Origin: a bacterium
GTDB taxonomy: Bacteria > UBA9089 > JASEIO01
Length of the DNA stretch: 12,136 nucleotides
Reading direction: 5' to 3'
NCBI GenBank assembly: GCA_030017475.1
Contig: JASEIO010000045.1
Location: forward strand, 1 to 12,136
Both the position numbers and the translations under genes were made by a program. Shown here in pieces: positions 5,916 through 12,136 of the stretch. The notes below the pieces were generated by a model that searched no databases, was not told where the DNA came from, and was given only the letters and a program-made list of their open reading frames with translations. The number at the start of each line of letters is the position of its first letter. Within the stretch, counting starts at the first letter, position 1.

Positions 5916-6071
5916 ATGCGAATAAAGAAGGTTAAGTGTCCTTATTGTGGAAAAGAGGTTCTGTGGACTGAAGAAAGTAAATATAAACCATTTTGTTCAG
6001 AAAGGTGCTATCTTGCAGATTTAGGAAGATGGCTTGAATGGGGCGAAGAGGATGAAAAGGAATATAGATGA
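5916..6071 (+). CDS. yacG: YacG-type zinc-binding protein (DNA gyrase inhibitor family)
   Basis: 51 residues: [17 protein letters not shown], then [20 protein letters not shown] and an acidic end. Four cysteines (C8, C11, C27, C31) form the family's Cys4 zinc site, and W17 and the LADLGRW helix are typical. E. coli YacG (65 residues) binds GyrB and inhibits gyrase; this copy is slightly short but complete. No Shine-Dalgarno sequence is evident before the ATG, and no other in-frame start is available in the short leader, so the start is likely but not proven. Its TGA (6069-6071) abuts the ribosome site GAGGAGGGG of the next gene, indicating an operon. Linkage to shikimate genes has no obvious functional reason. 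Confidence 0.85.
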   Translation: MRIKKVKCPYCGKEVLWTEESKYKPFCSERCYLADLGRWLEWGEEDEKEYR

Positions 6072-6083
6072 GGAGGGGAGAAG

Positions 6084-6878
6084 ATGATTGGAAAGATAAT
6101 AAGGATGGAAAGGATAATGGATCGAAATTCTGGTAGAACAGTGATCATTCCTATGGATCACGGAGTAACCATGGGACCGATTAAAGGTCTGGAAGATATG
6201 AAGAGTACAGTGAATATGGTAGTGGAAGGAGGGGCAAATGCCATAATTTTACATAAGGGAATAGTAAGGGCAGGACATAGGGGAAAAGGCAAGGATATTG
6301 GTTTAATTATCCATTTATCTGGATCAACCATACTTTCCCATGATCCAAATGCAAAGGTAAAGGTTTGTACTGTAAAAGAAGCGATACAGCTCGGCGCAGA
6401 TGCAGTCTCTGTGCATGTAAATTTAGGGGCAGATACAGAAAGTGAAATGTTAAATGATTTAGGGGATGTATCACGGGAATGCCAGGAATGGGGAATGCCA
6501 TTAATTGCTATGATGTATACAAGAGGAAAAGACATAGAGTCAGAGTTTGATGTAAGATACGTAAAACATGCTGCCCGGGTTGGAGCAGAATTAGGTGCAG
6601 ATATAGTTAAGGTGAATTATACAGGAAGCCCTGAGACCTTCCGGGAGGTAGTAGAAGGTTCTCCTGTTCCTGTGGTTATTGCAGGGGGAGAAAAAATGGA
6701 AACAGATATCGAGGTTCTGCAAATGGTTGAAGGTGCACTTCTTGCAGGGGCAAAAGGAGTATCAATTGGAAGGAATGCCTTTCAGCACGAACATCCAATA
6801 AAGATAGTTAAGGCTATATCAAAAATGGTACATGAAGATTATTCTGTGGAGCAAGCAAGGAAGATATTGGAGGAGTAA
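6084..6878 (+). CDS. aroA': 2-amino-3,7-dideoxy-D-threo-hept-6-ulosonate (ADH) synthase
   Basis: 264 residues, close to the archaeal MJ0400 enzyme. ADH synthase is a class I (Schiff-base) aldolase that joins 6-deoxy-5-ketofructose 1-phosphate to L-aspartate semialdehyde, giving ADH. It replaces DAHP synthase at the start of the shikimate pathway in many archaea and some anaerobic bacteria. A TIM barrel is indicated by [12 protein letters not shown] (Asp25), [10 protein letters not shown] (Tyr145, expected proton donor), [10 protein letters not shown] (Lys176, expected Schiff-base lysine), VVIAGGEK and [11 protein letters not shown] (phosphate site). GAGGAGGGG (6070-6078) precedes the ATG. The gene for the next enzyme follows after two bases, which argues strongly for the ADH route rather than a glycolytic FbaB aldolase. 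The symbol follows the M. jannaschii naming. Confidence 0.9.
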   Translation: MIGKIIRMERIMDRNSGRTVIIPMDHGVTMGPIKGLEDMKSTVNMVVEGGANAIILHKGIVRAGHRGKGKDIGLIIHLSGSTILSHDPNAKVKVCTVKEAIQLGADAVSVHVNLGADTESEMLNDLGDVSRECQEWGMPLIAMMYTRGKDIESEFDVRYVKHAARVGAELGADIVKVNYTGSPETFREVVEGSPVPVVIAGGEKMETDIEVLQMVEGALLAGAKGVSIGRNAFQHEHPIKIVKAISKMVHEDYSVEQARKILEE

Positions 6879-6883
6879 AAATA
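6869..6883 (+). promoter_or_regulatory. Ribosome binding site placing the DHQ synthase II start at ATA 6881
   Basis: GGAGGAG (6869-6875), overlapping the end of the ADH synthase gene, is five bases from ATA 6881-6883. The nearest standard in-frame start, GTG 6905, has only a crowded AAGG before it and would remove the conserved first eight residues (xKTIWVKA). No ATG, GTG or TTG in frame lies between the upstream in-frame stop and 6905. Confidence 0.6.
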
Positions 6884-7873
6884 AAAACTATATGGGTTAA
6901 GGCAGTGCCTTGGAATAAAGAGGTAGTGTGCGTAGCATTGGAAAGTGGTGCTGATGCAGTTTTAGTGCCCTCTGGATTCAGTGAAAAGGTAAAGGAGTTA
7001 GGTATCATAAAGACTGTAGCCGAAGATGGAGATTTAAAATTAGGAGAAGATGTAATAGAATTTGAGATAAATAGTAAAGAGGACGAGGAAAAGGCCTGCA
7101 AGGTGGATGAGGGAAAAACATTAATCATAAAAACTCGTGATTGGAAAATAATCCCTTTGGAAAACCTAATTGCTAAAAGGCAAGGATTGATTGCTGAGGT
7201 AAAAGATTTAGAAGAGGCAAAGACTTGCTTGCAAATCTTAGAGCGGGGAGTGGATGGGGTTTTGTTAAATACTCGTGATTTGCGAGAGATTAAGAGATGC
7301 GTAAGGCAGGTAAAAAGTGAAATTGCAAAGATAGACCTGAAAGTGGCTAAGATAACTAAGGTTAAACCCGTGGGAATGGGAGATAGAGTTTGTATTGATA
7401 CCTGTACCATTATGAAACAAGGTGAAGGGATATTAGTGGGGAATAAATCCTCTTGCATGTTTCTGGTACATTCAGAATCAGTGGAAAACCCATATGTTAC
7501 CCCTAGACCATTTAGGGTCAATGCAGGTGCTGTACATGCATATACATTGACACCTGATAAAAAGACCAAATATTTAGTGGAGCTAAATTCAGGGGATGAA
7601 GTATTGGTTGTTGATAGGTCAGGGGATACGCAAATTGCTGTAATTGGAAGGATAAAGATTGAAAAACGTCCTTTGATTTTAGTAGAGGCAGTGTCGGAGG
7701 ATGAAATTATATCATTGATTCTACAAAATGCAGAGACCATAAGATTGGTCGATAAATCTGGACTACCTATTTCAGTCTTAAAATTAGAAAAGGGATCGGA
7801 AGTTCTAATCTATAAGGAAAAAGGAGCAAGACATTTTGGGATGAAGATTTCGGAGACCATTCAAGAGAAATAA
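6881..7873 (+). CDS. aroB': 3-dehydroquinate synthase II (probable AUA start)
   Basis: 330 residues from ATA 6881, or 322 from GTG 6905. The enzyme (MJ1249 type) uses NAD+ to deaminate ADH oxidatively and cyclise it to 3-dehydroquinate, the second step of the ADH route. Family signatures are complete: GMGDRVCIDTC (165-175), GEGILVGNKSS with MFLVH (181-197), PYVTPRPFRVNAGAVHAY ending at ~221, and GADAVLV near the N-terminus. The family typically opens with a basic, Trp-containing strand, here KTIWVKAVPWNKE, which favours the ATA start; that comparison is from memory of the family. Two bases separate it from ADH synthase, so the two products are probably made together. A conventional annotation would call GTG 6905 and lose that strand. 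Confidence 0.9.
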   Translation: MKTIWVKAVPWNKEVVCVALESGADAVLVPSGFSEKVKELGIIKTVAEDGDLKLGEDVIEFEINSKEDEEKACKVDEGKTLIIKTRDWKIIPLENLIAKRQGLIAEVKDLEEAKTCLQILERGVDGVLLNTRDLREIKRCVRQVKSEIAKIDLKVAKITKVKPVGMGDRVCIDTCTIMKQGEGILVGNKSSCMFLVHSESVENPYVTPRPFRVNAGAVHAYTLTPDKKTKYLVELNSGDEVLVVDRSGDTQIAVIGRIKIEKRPLILVEAVSEDEIISLILQNAETIRLVDKSGLPISVLKLEKGSEVLIYKEKGARHFGMKISETIQEK

Positions 7874-7917
7874 AGCGGGGATCAAGGATAATATCCTCTC
7901 ATATAAAATGGTGGAAA

Positions 7918-9390
7918 ATGAAAGGGTTAAGGAGTATTTGTATTATTGGATTTTGGATTATAATAATGACCCTTCTTTTTATTAAAGAAGGGGTTATACC
8001 AGTAAAATCGAGAACTTTAGACTACAAGGAGTTTTTGCTAAAAGAGATTCCTTACGGAGAAGAATGGATGGGTATATATTTTGATAAAAAGAAGATCGGG
8101 TATGCCCAAACTTCAATTAATCCACATTCGAGAGGTTTTATAATATCTAATCGGGCAAGACTTTTCCTTTCCATGCTTTCGCAGGATATAGAAGTGGATA
8201 TAGATGGATATTCAATAATTGATAAGGAATATAAATTACGTTCTTTCAGTTTTAATCTATTGTCTTCCTTCCATAAAATGAGGATTAAAGGTGTTAGAAA
8301 AGAGGATAGGTTATTTTTATCGATACGTACAGGAGGAGAGGAGATTAAAAGATGCATCCCTTTCCAAGAGGATTGCTTCCTCGAAGATTTAATCACTCCA
8401 TTTAGGAGATTCCCTCAATTATCTTACGGAAAAGAATATACAGTAAATATAATCGATCCTTTATCTTTAAGTACAGGTACTGCCACACTTCGGGTAATAA
8501 AAAGAGAAAGGATTACGTTTAAAGACGAGGTAAAGGATGTAATGGTGGTAGAGGTAGATTATAAGGATATATCTATCAAGTCCTGGGTGACAGATGAGGG
8601 AGAGGTTTTAAGATGCGAAACCCCATTAGGGCTTATCATGGTGAAAGAGACCGAATTGGAACAAAGGGAGTTTGAACATCAGGTTGGTTCGCAGAGATTC
8701 GATCTGATAAAGGCGGTCTCTGTTCCATCTAATATTATTATTAAATCTCCAAAAAAGACAACCTTTTTAAAGGCAAAGGTCCTTGGAGTAGATTTATCAA
8801 GGTACAAGATAGCTGATTCAAGACAAAAGGTTTTCCGTAACACTATAGAGATCTCTACTTCTTCCTTTCCAGCCACATCTTCACTTTCTTTACCTATATT
8901 TAGCCATAAGGAATTTTTAAAGTCCACACCCTTTATACAATGCAAAAATGAGAGGATTATAGAGATGAGTAAAAAGATTGTCAATCAGGAAAAAAATGCC
9001 TATCTGGCAGTAAAAAGATTACTTAACTGGATATCACGTAATATCGAAAAAGGTCCAACAATTAGTATCCCCTCTGCCTTAGAAGTCTTACGAAAAAGGA
9101 CAGGCGATTGTAATGAAATCTCCTGCCTGTTCACTGCCTTATCCAGGGCCTCTGGTATCCCTACGAAAATCTGTGTAGGTTTGGTTTATCATGGAGACGC
9201 CTTTTATTATCATGCCTGGTGTAAGGTATTTGTTGGAAAATGGTTAGATATTGATCCAACCTTTAACCAGATGATGTGTGATGCCACCCATATAAAATTT
9301 GCGGAAGGAGATGATGTTATTCAAACAGAGATAATAGGTCTAATTGGAAAACTCAGGATAGAGATTTTGGATTATAAAACAGAGATCTAA
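7918..9390 (+). CDS. Membrane-anchored transglutaminase-superfamily protein
   Basis: 490 residues; ATG 7918 after a weak GGTGG. Residues 7-22 are a single hydrophobic segment, a signal anchor or signal peptide, placing the rest outside the cytoplasm. Residues ~48-250 are beta-rich (WMGIYFDKKKIGYA, SIKSWVTDEGEVLR, ETPLGLIMVKE), resembling the accessory beta domain seen before transglutaminase domains in similar proteins. Residues ~345-480 are the transglutaminase-like (papain-fold) domain: RKRTGDCNEIS (Cys398), FYYHAWCKV (His432) and WLDIDPTFNQ (Asp446) give an intact triad, so it may be an active peptidase or amide-transfer enzyme. The substrate is unknown. It sits 44 bases after the shikimate genes and upstream of an ABC ATPase and permease, a neighbourhood I would expect for an envelope or export function. 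Confidence 0.85.
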   Translation: MKGLRSICIIGFWIIIMTLLFIKEGVIPVKSRTLDYKEFLLKEIPYGEEWMGIYFDKKKIGYAQTSINPHSRGFIISNRARLFLSMLSQDIEVDIDGYSIIDKEYKLRSFSFNLLSSFHKMRIKGVRKEDRLFLSIRTGGEEIKRCIPFQEDCFLEDLITPFRRFPQLSYGKEYTVNIIDPLSLSTGTATLRVIKRERITFKDEVKDVMVVEVDYKDISIKSWVTDEGEVLRCETPLGLIMVKETELEQREFEHQVGSQRFDLIKAVSVPSNIIIKSPKKTTFLKAKVLGVDLSRYKIADSRQKVFRNTIEISTSSFPATSSLSLPIFSHKEFLKSTPFIQCKNERIIEMSKKIVNQEKNAYLAVKRLLNWISRNIEKGPTISIPSALEVLRKRTGDCNEISCLFTALSRASGIPTKICVGLVYHGDAFYYHAWCKVFVGKWLDIDPTFNQMMCDATHIKFAEGDDVIQTEIIGLIGKLRIEILDYKTEI

Positions 9391-9623
9391 ATAGATGTTA
9401 AATACTATAGGATTGTTTTTGGGATGATGATAATACAACTATAAAGGGACTGGCCTTTTCACCTATCTTGCTATTAAATCTTGCGAAGCTTGCCAAAGGC
9501 TCTCCATTGTTCCATCTAATGCCTATTATGTTAGGAGTGTATCCCTATAAACCTTTAAAGGCTGGATGTATGATTCTTCCTATGGAATTACCTCAATATT
9601 TTTAATCCTTTTCGATTATTAAG
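9391..9623 (+). other. Gap between transglutaminase and ABC genes with an unexplained open frame
   Basis: 233 bases without a supported gene. One frame is open for 64 codons (9411-9602, TAA 9603-9605) and reads protein-like: IKGLAFSPILLLNLAKLA, PIMLGVYPYKPLKAG, then ILPMELPQYF. It has no start codon with a ribosome site; an ATG at 9395 opens another frame (MLNTIGLFLG, stop) that a one-base shift could join to it. It may be the remnant of a small gene or chance. No promoter or terminator is evident, so the ABC genes may be read from upstream. Confidence 0.3.
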
Positions 9624-10334
9624 ATGATTAAGACAATAGGATTGACTAAGAGATTTGGGGATGTTTTGGCTGTGGATGATTTATCATTGGACATCCCGGA
9701 AGGGGAGATATTTGGATTTTTAGGGCCAAATGGGGCAGGGAAGACAACCACTATAAAGCTATTGACTGGCTTGCTCCAGCCAGATAAAGGACAAGTATTT
9801 ATTGGGAGGTATGATATTCAGAAGGATTATATCCTGGCTAAGCAATTGATTGGTTATGTTTCAGATTCCCCTTTCCTCTATGATAAACTGACTGGGAGAG
9901 AATTTTTGTCCTTTGTCTCAGGGATTTATAGGATAAACCGGCCGGATAGAATAGAAGAATTACTTTCATTATTTAATATAGCAGAATATGGTGATAGGCT
10001 GATTGAGGAATATTCTCATGGTATACGACAAAGATTGGTTATATGTTCCGTTCTTTTACATAATCCAAAGGTAATCATTATTGATGAACCAATGGTTGGT
10101 TTAGATCCAAGATCCTCTAAGATTTTGAAGGATAGATTACGGGAGAGTGCAAAAAATGGTGTAACTATCTTTTTATCTACCCATACCCTTTCTGTGGCAG
10201 AAGAACTATGTACGAAGATTGGAGTGATTCATCGAGGAAAACTGATTGCCTTGGGAACAATTCCTGAGCTAAGAGAGATGGTTAGTACTGAAGGTAAGTT
10301 AGAGGATGTGTTCCTCCAACTAACTGAGGAATGA
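9624..10334 (+). CDS. ABC transporter ATP-binding protein (ABC-2 export type)
   Basis: 236 residues, a complete ABC nucleotide-binding domain. Walker A is GPNGAGKTT (34-42), the Q-loop region is IGYVSDSPFLYDKLT with Asp81 where Gln is commonest (usual in this subgroup), the signature is YSHGIRQRL (130-138), Walker B is VIIIDEP (150-156, Glu155 catalytic) and the switch is STH (His187). The signature form YSHGxRQR is typical of ATPases serving ABC-2-type exporters. There is no N- or C-terminal extension. The ATG lacks a clear Shine-Dalgarno sequence, but a stop in the same frame at 9603 and the homologous start (MIKTIGLTKRFG) support it. The stop TGA (10332-10334) lies 33 bases before the permease ATG. 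It would power the permease encoded next; cargo is unknown. Confidence 0.93.
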   Translation: MIKTIGLTKRFGDVLAVDDLSLDIPEGEIFGFLGPNGAGKTTTIKLLTGLLQPDKGQVFIGRYDIQKDYILAKQLIGYVSDSPFLYDKLTGREFLSFVSGIYRINRPDRIEELLSLFNIAEYGDRLIEEYSHGIRQRLVICSVLLHNPKVIIIDEPMVGLDPRSSKILKDRLRESAKNGVTIFLSTHTLSVAEELCTKIGVIHRGKLIALGTIPELREMVSTEGKLEDVFLQLTEE

Positions 10335-10367
10335 AAATGGCAAGATATTGTTTCAGATGGCTATACG

Positions 10368-12029
10368 ATGATGTATTCCTTAATAGTGATTGGAAAGGCT
10401 AAGGCGAGAATTGTTAAGAATAATCTTTTATGTATTAAAAAACATCCCCCATTAAAGATTGGATTTGTATCCTTTGTAAGTAGCCTCCTATTATATAGCG
10501 GGTATTTTCTTCTTTACAGGTGTTTTTATTTTATTGAAAATTTCTCCTATTTTGGACCATTCCTGGTCGATAGATTGCTTTCCTTTTTCTTTATGTCCCT
10601 TTTTTGTATGTTGATATTCAGTAATATAATTGTTTGTTTCTCTACACTTTTTGTGCAGGAAGAATCTAATTTTCTGATTACCCTCCCAATAGGTTATAAA
10701 GAGATATTTACCTCCCGTTTTATAGAGTCTATATTTTTGAGTTCATGGACATTTCTTATATTAGTTACTCCTTTAATCGTTGCCTATGGAAGGGTTAGGT
10801 CTTGTGAGGTATATTTTTATCTATTAACCTTCTTACTCTTTATTCCATTTGTGATTATACCTGCAATTATCAGTGCTATAATAGTTATGATATTGGCCAG
10901 GATCTTCCCTATCCGGAGATCCGGAACCTTATTCTTTGCCCTATGCCTTCTACTCATTCCTGTAGTAGTATTTATGATCAGGTTCAAAGGATTCAGAGAG
11001 ATTGCAGTTGATCCCCTCGCGTTTCTATCCCATTTGATGAAGAGTTTACGCTTTTGCCAATTTTTCCTCCTTCCAAACCATTGGTTAGCTCGATCTCTAA
11101 GTTTTGCAGGAGATGGGAATTACTCTGAGGCCATATTCTATTTCTTGGTTCTTATAGCTAATGTTATCTTTGGATTAGAGATCCTTTTATTTATTGCCCC
11201 TAAGATTTACTATAAAGGATTTACCAAATCTCAAGGATTAAGTAAATCCACTGGATATTCTACCCATAGGGAGAAATGGTTAGAATTTCTTCTTAAAATA
11301 CTTCCTTCTCCTATCCGAGCCTTGGTGATTAAAGATATAAGATTATTCGTAAGAGATCCGACACAATGGTCGCAATTCTTAATATTCTTTGGACTGATTG
11401 CTATTTACATAGCCAATATTCGTTCAATGCCCTATGAGATAGAATACCCATTTTGGAAAGGTCTAATTTTATACCTTAATATAGGTTCCATGGGGCTGGT
11501 TTTAGCCATGCTCACAACTCGCTTCTTCTTTCCTCTCTTTAGCTTAGAAGGAAAAAGATTTTGGTTAGTAGGATTAGCCCCAATACAGCGAAGGTTAATC
11601 ATTTATGAAAAACTCTTCCTGTGTACCATAATATCACTACTAATTACAGAAGGACTAATGATATTCTCTAATATTATGCTAAAGACCTCCCTCTTAATTA
11701 TGGTCATATCCTGTTCCGTAACCTTCTTAATGAGCATCTCCTTGGTTAGTTTATCCATTGGATTAGGAATGATCTACCCAAATTTCCGGGAAGACGCCCC
11801 TTCAAGGATTGTATCAGGCTTAGGAGGAACAATTAATGCAATATTATCCTTGATGTATGTAGCCTTAACCACTGTTATATTGAGTTATCCATTCCAATTG
11901 TATCTATCAGGAAGAGAAACAGGTGGAGCCATAATCTTAGCAATAGCTTGTATATCTCTCTTAAGCGTCCTAACTACAATTGTTCCATTGGGTATTGGAT
12001 TTGGACGTTTGAAAAGGATGGAATTTTAA
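10368..12029 (+). CDS. ABC-2-type/putative ABC exporter permease
   Basis: 553 residues with roughly a dozen hydrophobic segments (about 31-52, 68-95, 122-140, 147-178, 187-205, 254-277, 334-349, 363-384, 413-433, 441-468, 485-505, 518-545). Between the two halves a cytosolic stretch carries PSPIRALVIKDIRLFVRDPT (313-332), and later FSLEGKRFWLVGLAP (391-405) and NFREDAPSRIVSGLGG (472-487); these patterns are characteristic of the large two-part permeases that pair with YSHGxRQR ATPases. It therefore forms, with the preceding ATPase, an export (or membrane-remodelling) ABC complex in the inner membrane. ATG 10368 and ATG 10371 are both possible; neither has a strong ribosome site, so translation may be coupled to the ATPase gene. 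Adjacency to the transglutaminase-like protein suggests a shared envelope task, but the cargo cannot be inferred. Confidence 0.88.
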   Translation: MMYSLIVIGKAKARIVKNNLLCIKKHPPLKIGFVSFVSSLLLYSGYFLLYRCFYFIENFSYFGPFLVDRLLSFFFMSLFCMLIFSNIIVCFSTLFVQEESNFLITLPIGYKEIFTSRFIESIFLSSWTFLILVTPLIVAYGRVRSCEVYFYLLTFLLFIPFVIIPAIISAIIVMILARIFPIRRSGTLFFALCLLLIPVVVFMIRFKGFREIAVDPLAFLSHLMKSLRFCQFFLLPNHWLARSLSFAGDGNYSEAIFYFLVLIANVIFGLEILLFIAPKIYYKGFTKSQGLSKSTGYSTHREKWLEFLLKILPSPIRALVIKDIRLFVRDPTQWSQFLIFFGLIAIYIANIRSMPYEIEYPFWKGLILYLNIGSMGLVLAMLTTRFFFPLFSLEGKRFWLVGLAPIQRRLIIYEKLFLCTIISLLITEGLMIFSNIMLKTSLLIMVISCSVTFLMSISLVSLSIGLGMIYPNFREDAPSRIVSGLGGTINAILSLMYVALTTVILSYPFQLYLSGRETGGAIILAIACISLLSVLTTIVPLGIGFGRLKRMEF

Positions 12030-12092
12030 GTCTTGACAATTTTATCCTCCTATTATTAGAGGACGGACGTTGGTAACAAACGTAAAAAACAC

Positions 12093-12122
12093 TTGACATA
12101 TATGCCTGGTGCCTGATGTCAA
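12093..12122 (+). repeat. Small inverted repeat downstream of the permease gene
   Basis: TTGACAT (12093-12099) is the exact reverse complement of ATGTCAA (12116-12122), with a 16-base spacer holding two GCCTGRT direct repeats. The left arm also reads as a -35 hexamer, but no -10 follows at proper spacing in the window. It could be an operator or promoter element of the next gene. The rest of 12030-12136 shows only short stems (TCCTC/GAGGA, ACGTT/AACGT) without T-runs, so no terminator is supported. Confidence 0.3.
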
Positions 12123-12136
12123 ACCACTTCCATCTC

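Noticed and set aside
6069-6084. General TGA recoding that would fuse yacG to ADH synthase (in frame) and the ATPase to the permease (in frame, 10332)
   Set aside because: Both products end where their families normally end, a clear ribosome site follows the yacG TGA, and TGG is used for tryptophan throughout. The shared frame is likely chance.
6814-7740. 308-codon minus-strand open frame opposite DHQ synthase II
   Set aside because: The + strand carries unmistakable DHQ synthase II motifs; the reverse frame is a low-complexity Ser/Phe/Ile/Thr-rich shadow.
7885-7897. Small palindrome AGGATAATATCCT before the transglutaminase gene
   Set aside because: Five-pair stem with no T-run and no promoter; too weak to call a terminator or operator.
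10331-10402. 22-residue frame starting at an ATGA overlap with the ATPase stop
   Set aside because: No recognisable product; the permease N-terminus from 10368 looks complete, so this is probably chance.
12033-12056. TTGACA ... TATTAT as a promoter after the permease gene
   Set aside because: The spacer is only 12 bases, too short for a sigma-70 promoter.

Overview
The window is A+T-rich bacterial DNA. Every supported gene lies on the + strand. Evidence for a bacterium with a Gram-negative-type envelope: strong Shine-Dalgarno sequences (AAGGAGGTGG occurs twice), lipobox lipoproteins, FlgO/CsgG-like and LPP20-like proteins, a YacG zinc protein and an ABC-2-type exporter. The first shikimate steps use the 'archaeal' ADH synthase/DHQ synthase II route, which is also known from scattered anaerobic and uncultured bacterial lineages. 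I cannot name the phylum.

Region 1 (1-249) holds what may be the 3' tail of an upstream gene, a hairpin resembling a terminator, and a good promoter. Region 2 (250-5494) is an envelope-protein module. Two paralogues fuse a FlgO/CsgG-like domain to a lectin-like (concanavalin A-type) C-terminal domain, and they flank two LPP20-type proteins. One of these is a lipoprotein; the other is a 500-residue multidomain protein ending in a CsgG/FlgT-like domain. Between them lie two broken genes: a frameshifted DUF433 relic (1590-1728) and an unrecognised gene cut by an in-frame TGA (2394-2711). The layout recalls the Vibrio FlgO/FlgP/FlgT set, but no flagellar gene is present. The paralogues are mosaics. 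Their FlgO halves are old and differ mainly at silent sites. Their lectin-like halves and a 3' non-coding tail are nearly identical or recently shared, and there the differences are mainly amino-acid changing.

Region 3 (5495-5915) is non-coding. It carries the second copy of the repeat tail, a weak terminator candidate, and a near-consensus promoter (TTGACA-17-TATATT) that drives the genes downstream.

Region 4 (5916-7873) encodes YacG, ADH synthase and DHQ synthase II. The last is best explained by initiation at an AUA codon. Region 5 (7918-12029) encodes an N-terminally anchored transglutaminase-superfamily protein, an ABC ATPase and its multi-pass permease, probably one exporter unit. The final ~100 bases hold a small inverted repeat and no gene.

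The points most worth following are the mosaic FlgO-lectin paralogues with their opposite substitution patterns, the two loci where ATA sits exactly where a start codon should be, and the TGA-interrupted gene that still overlaps its neighbour by ATGA.
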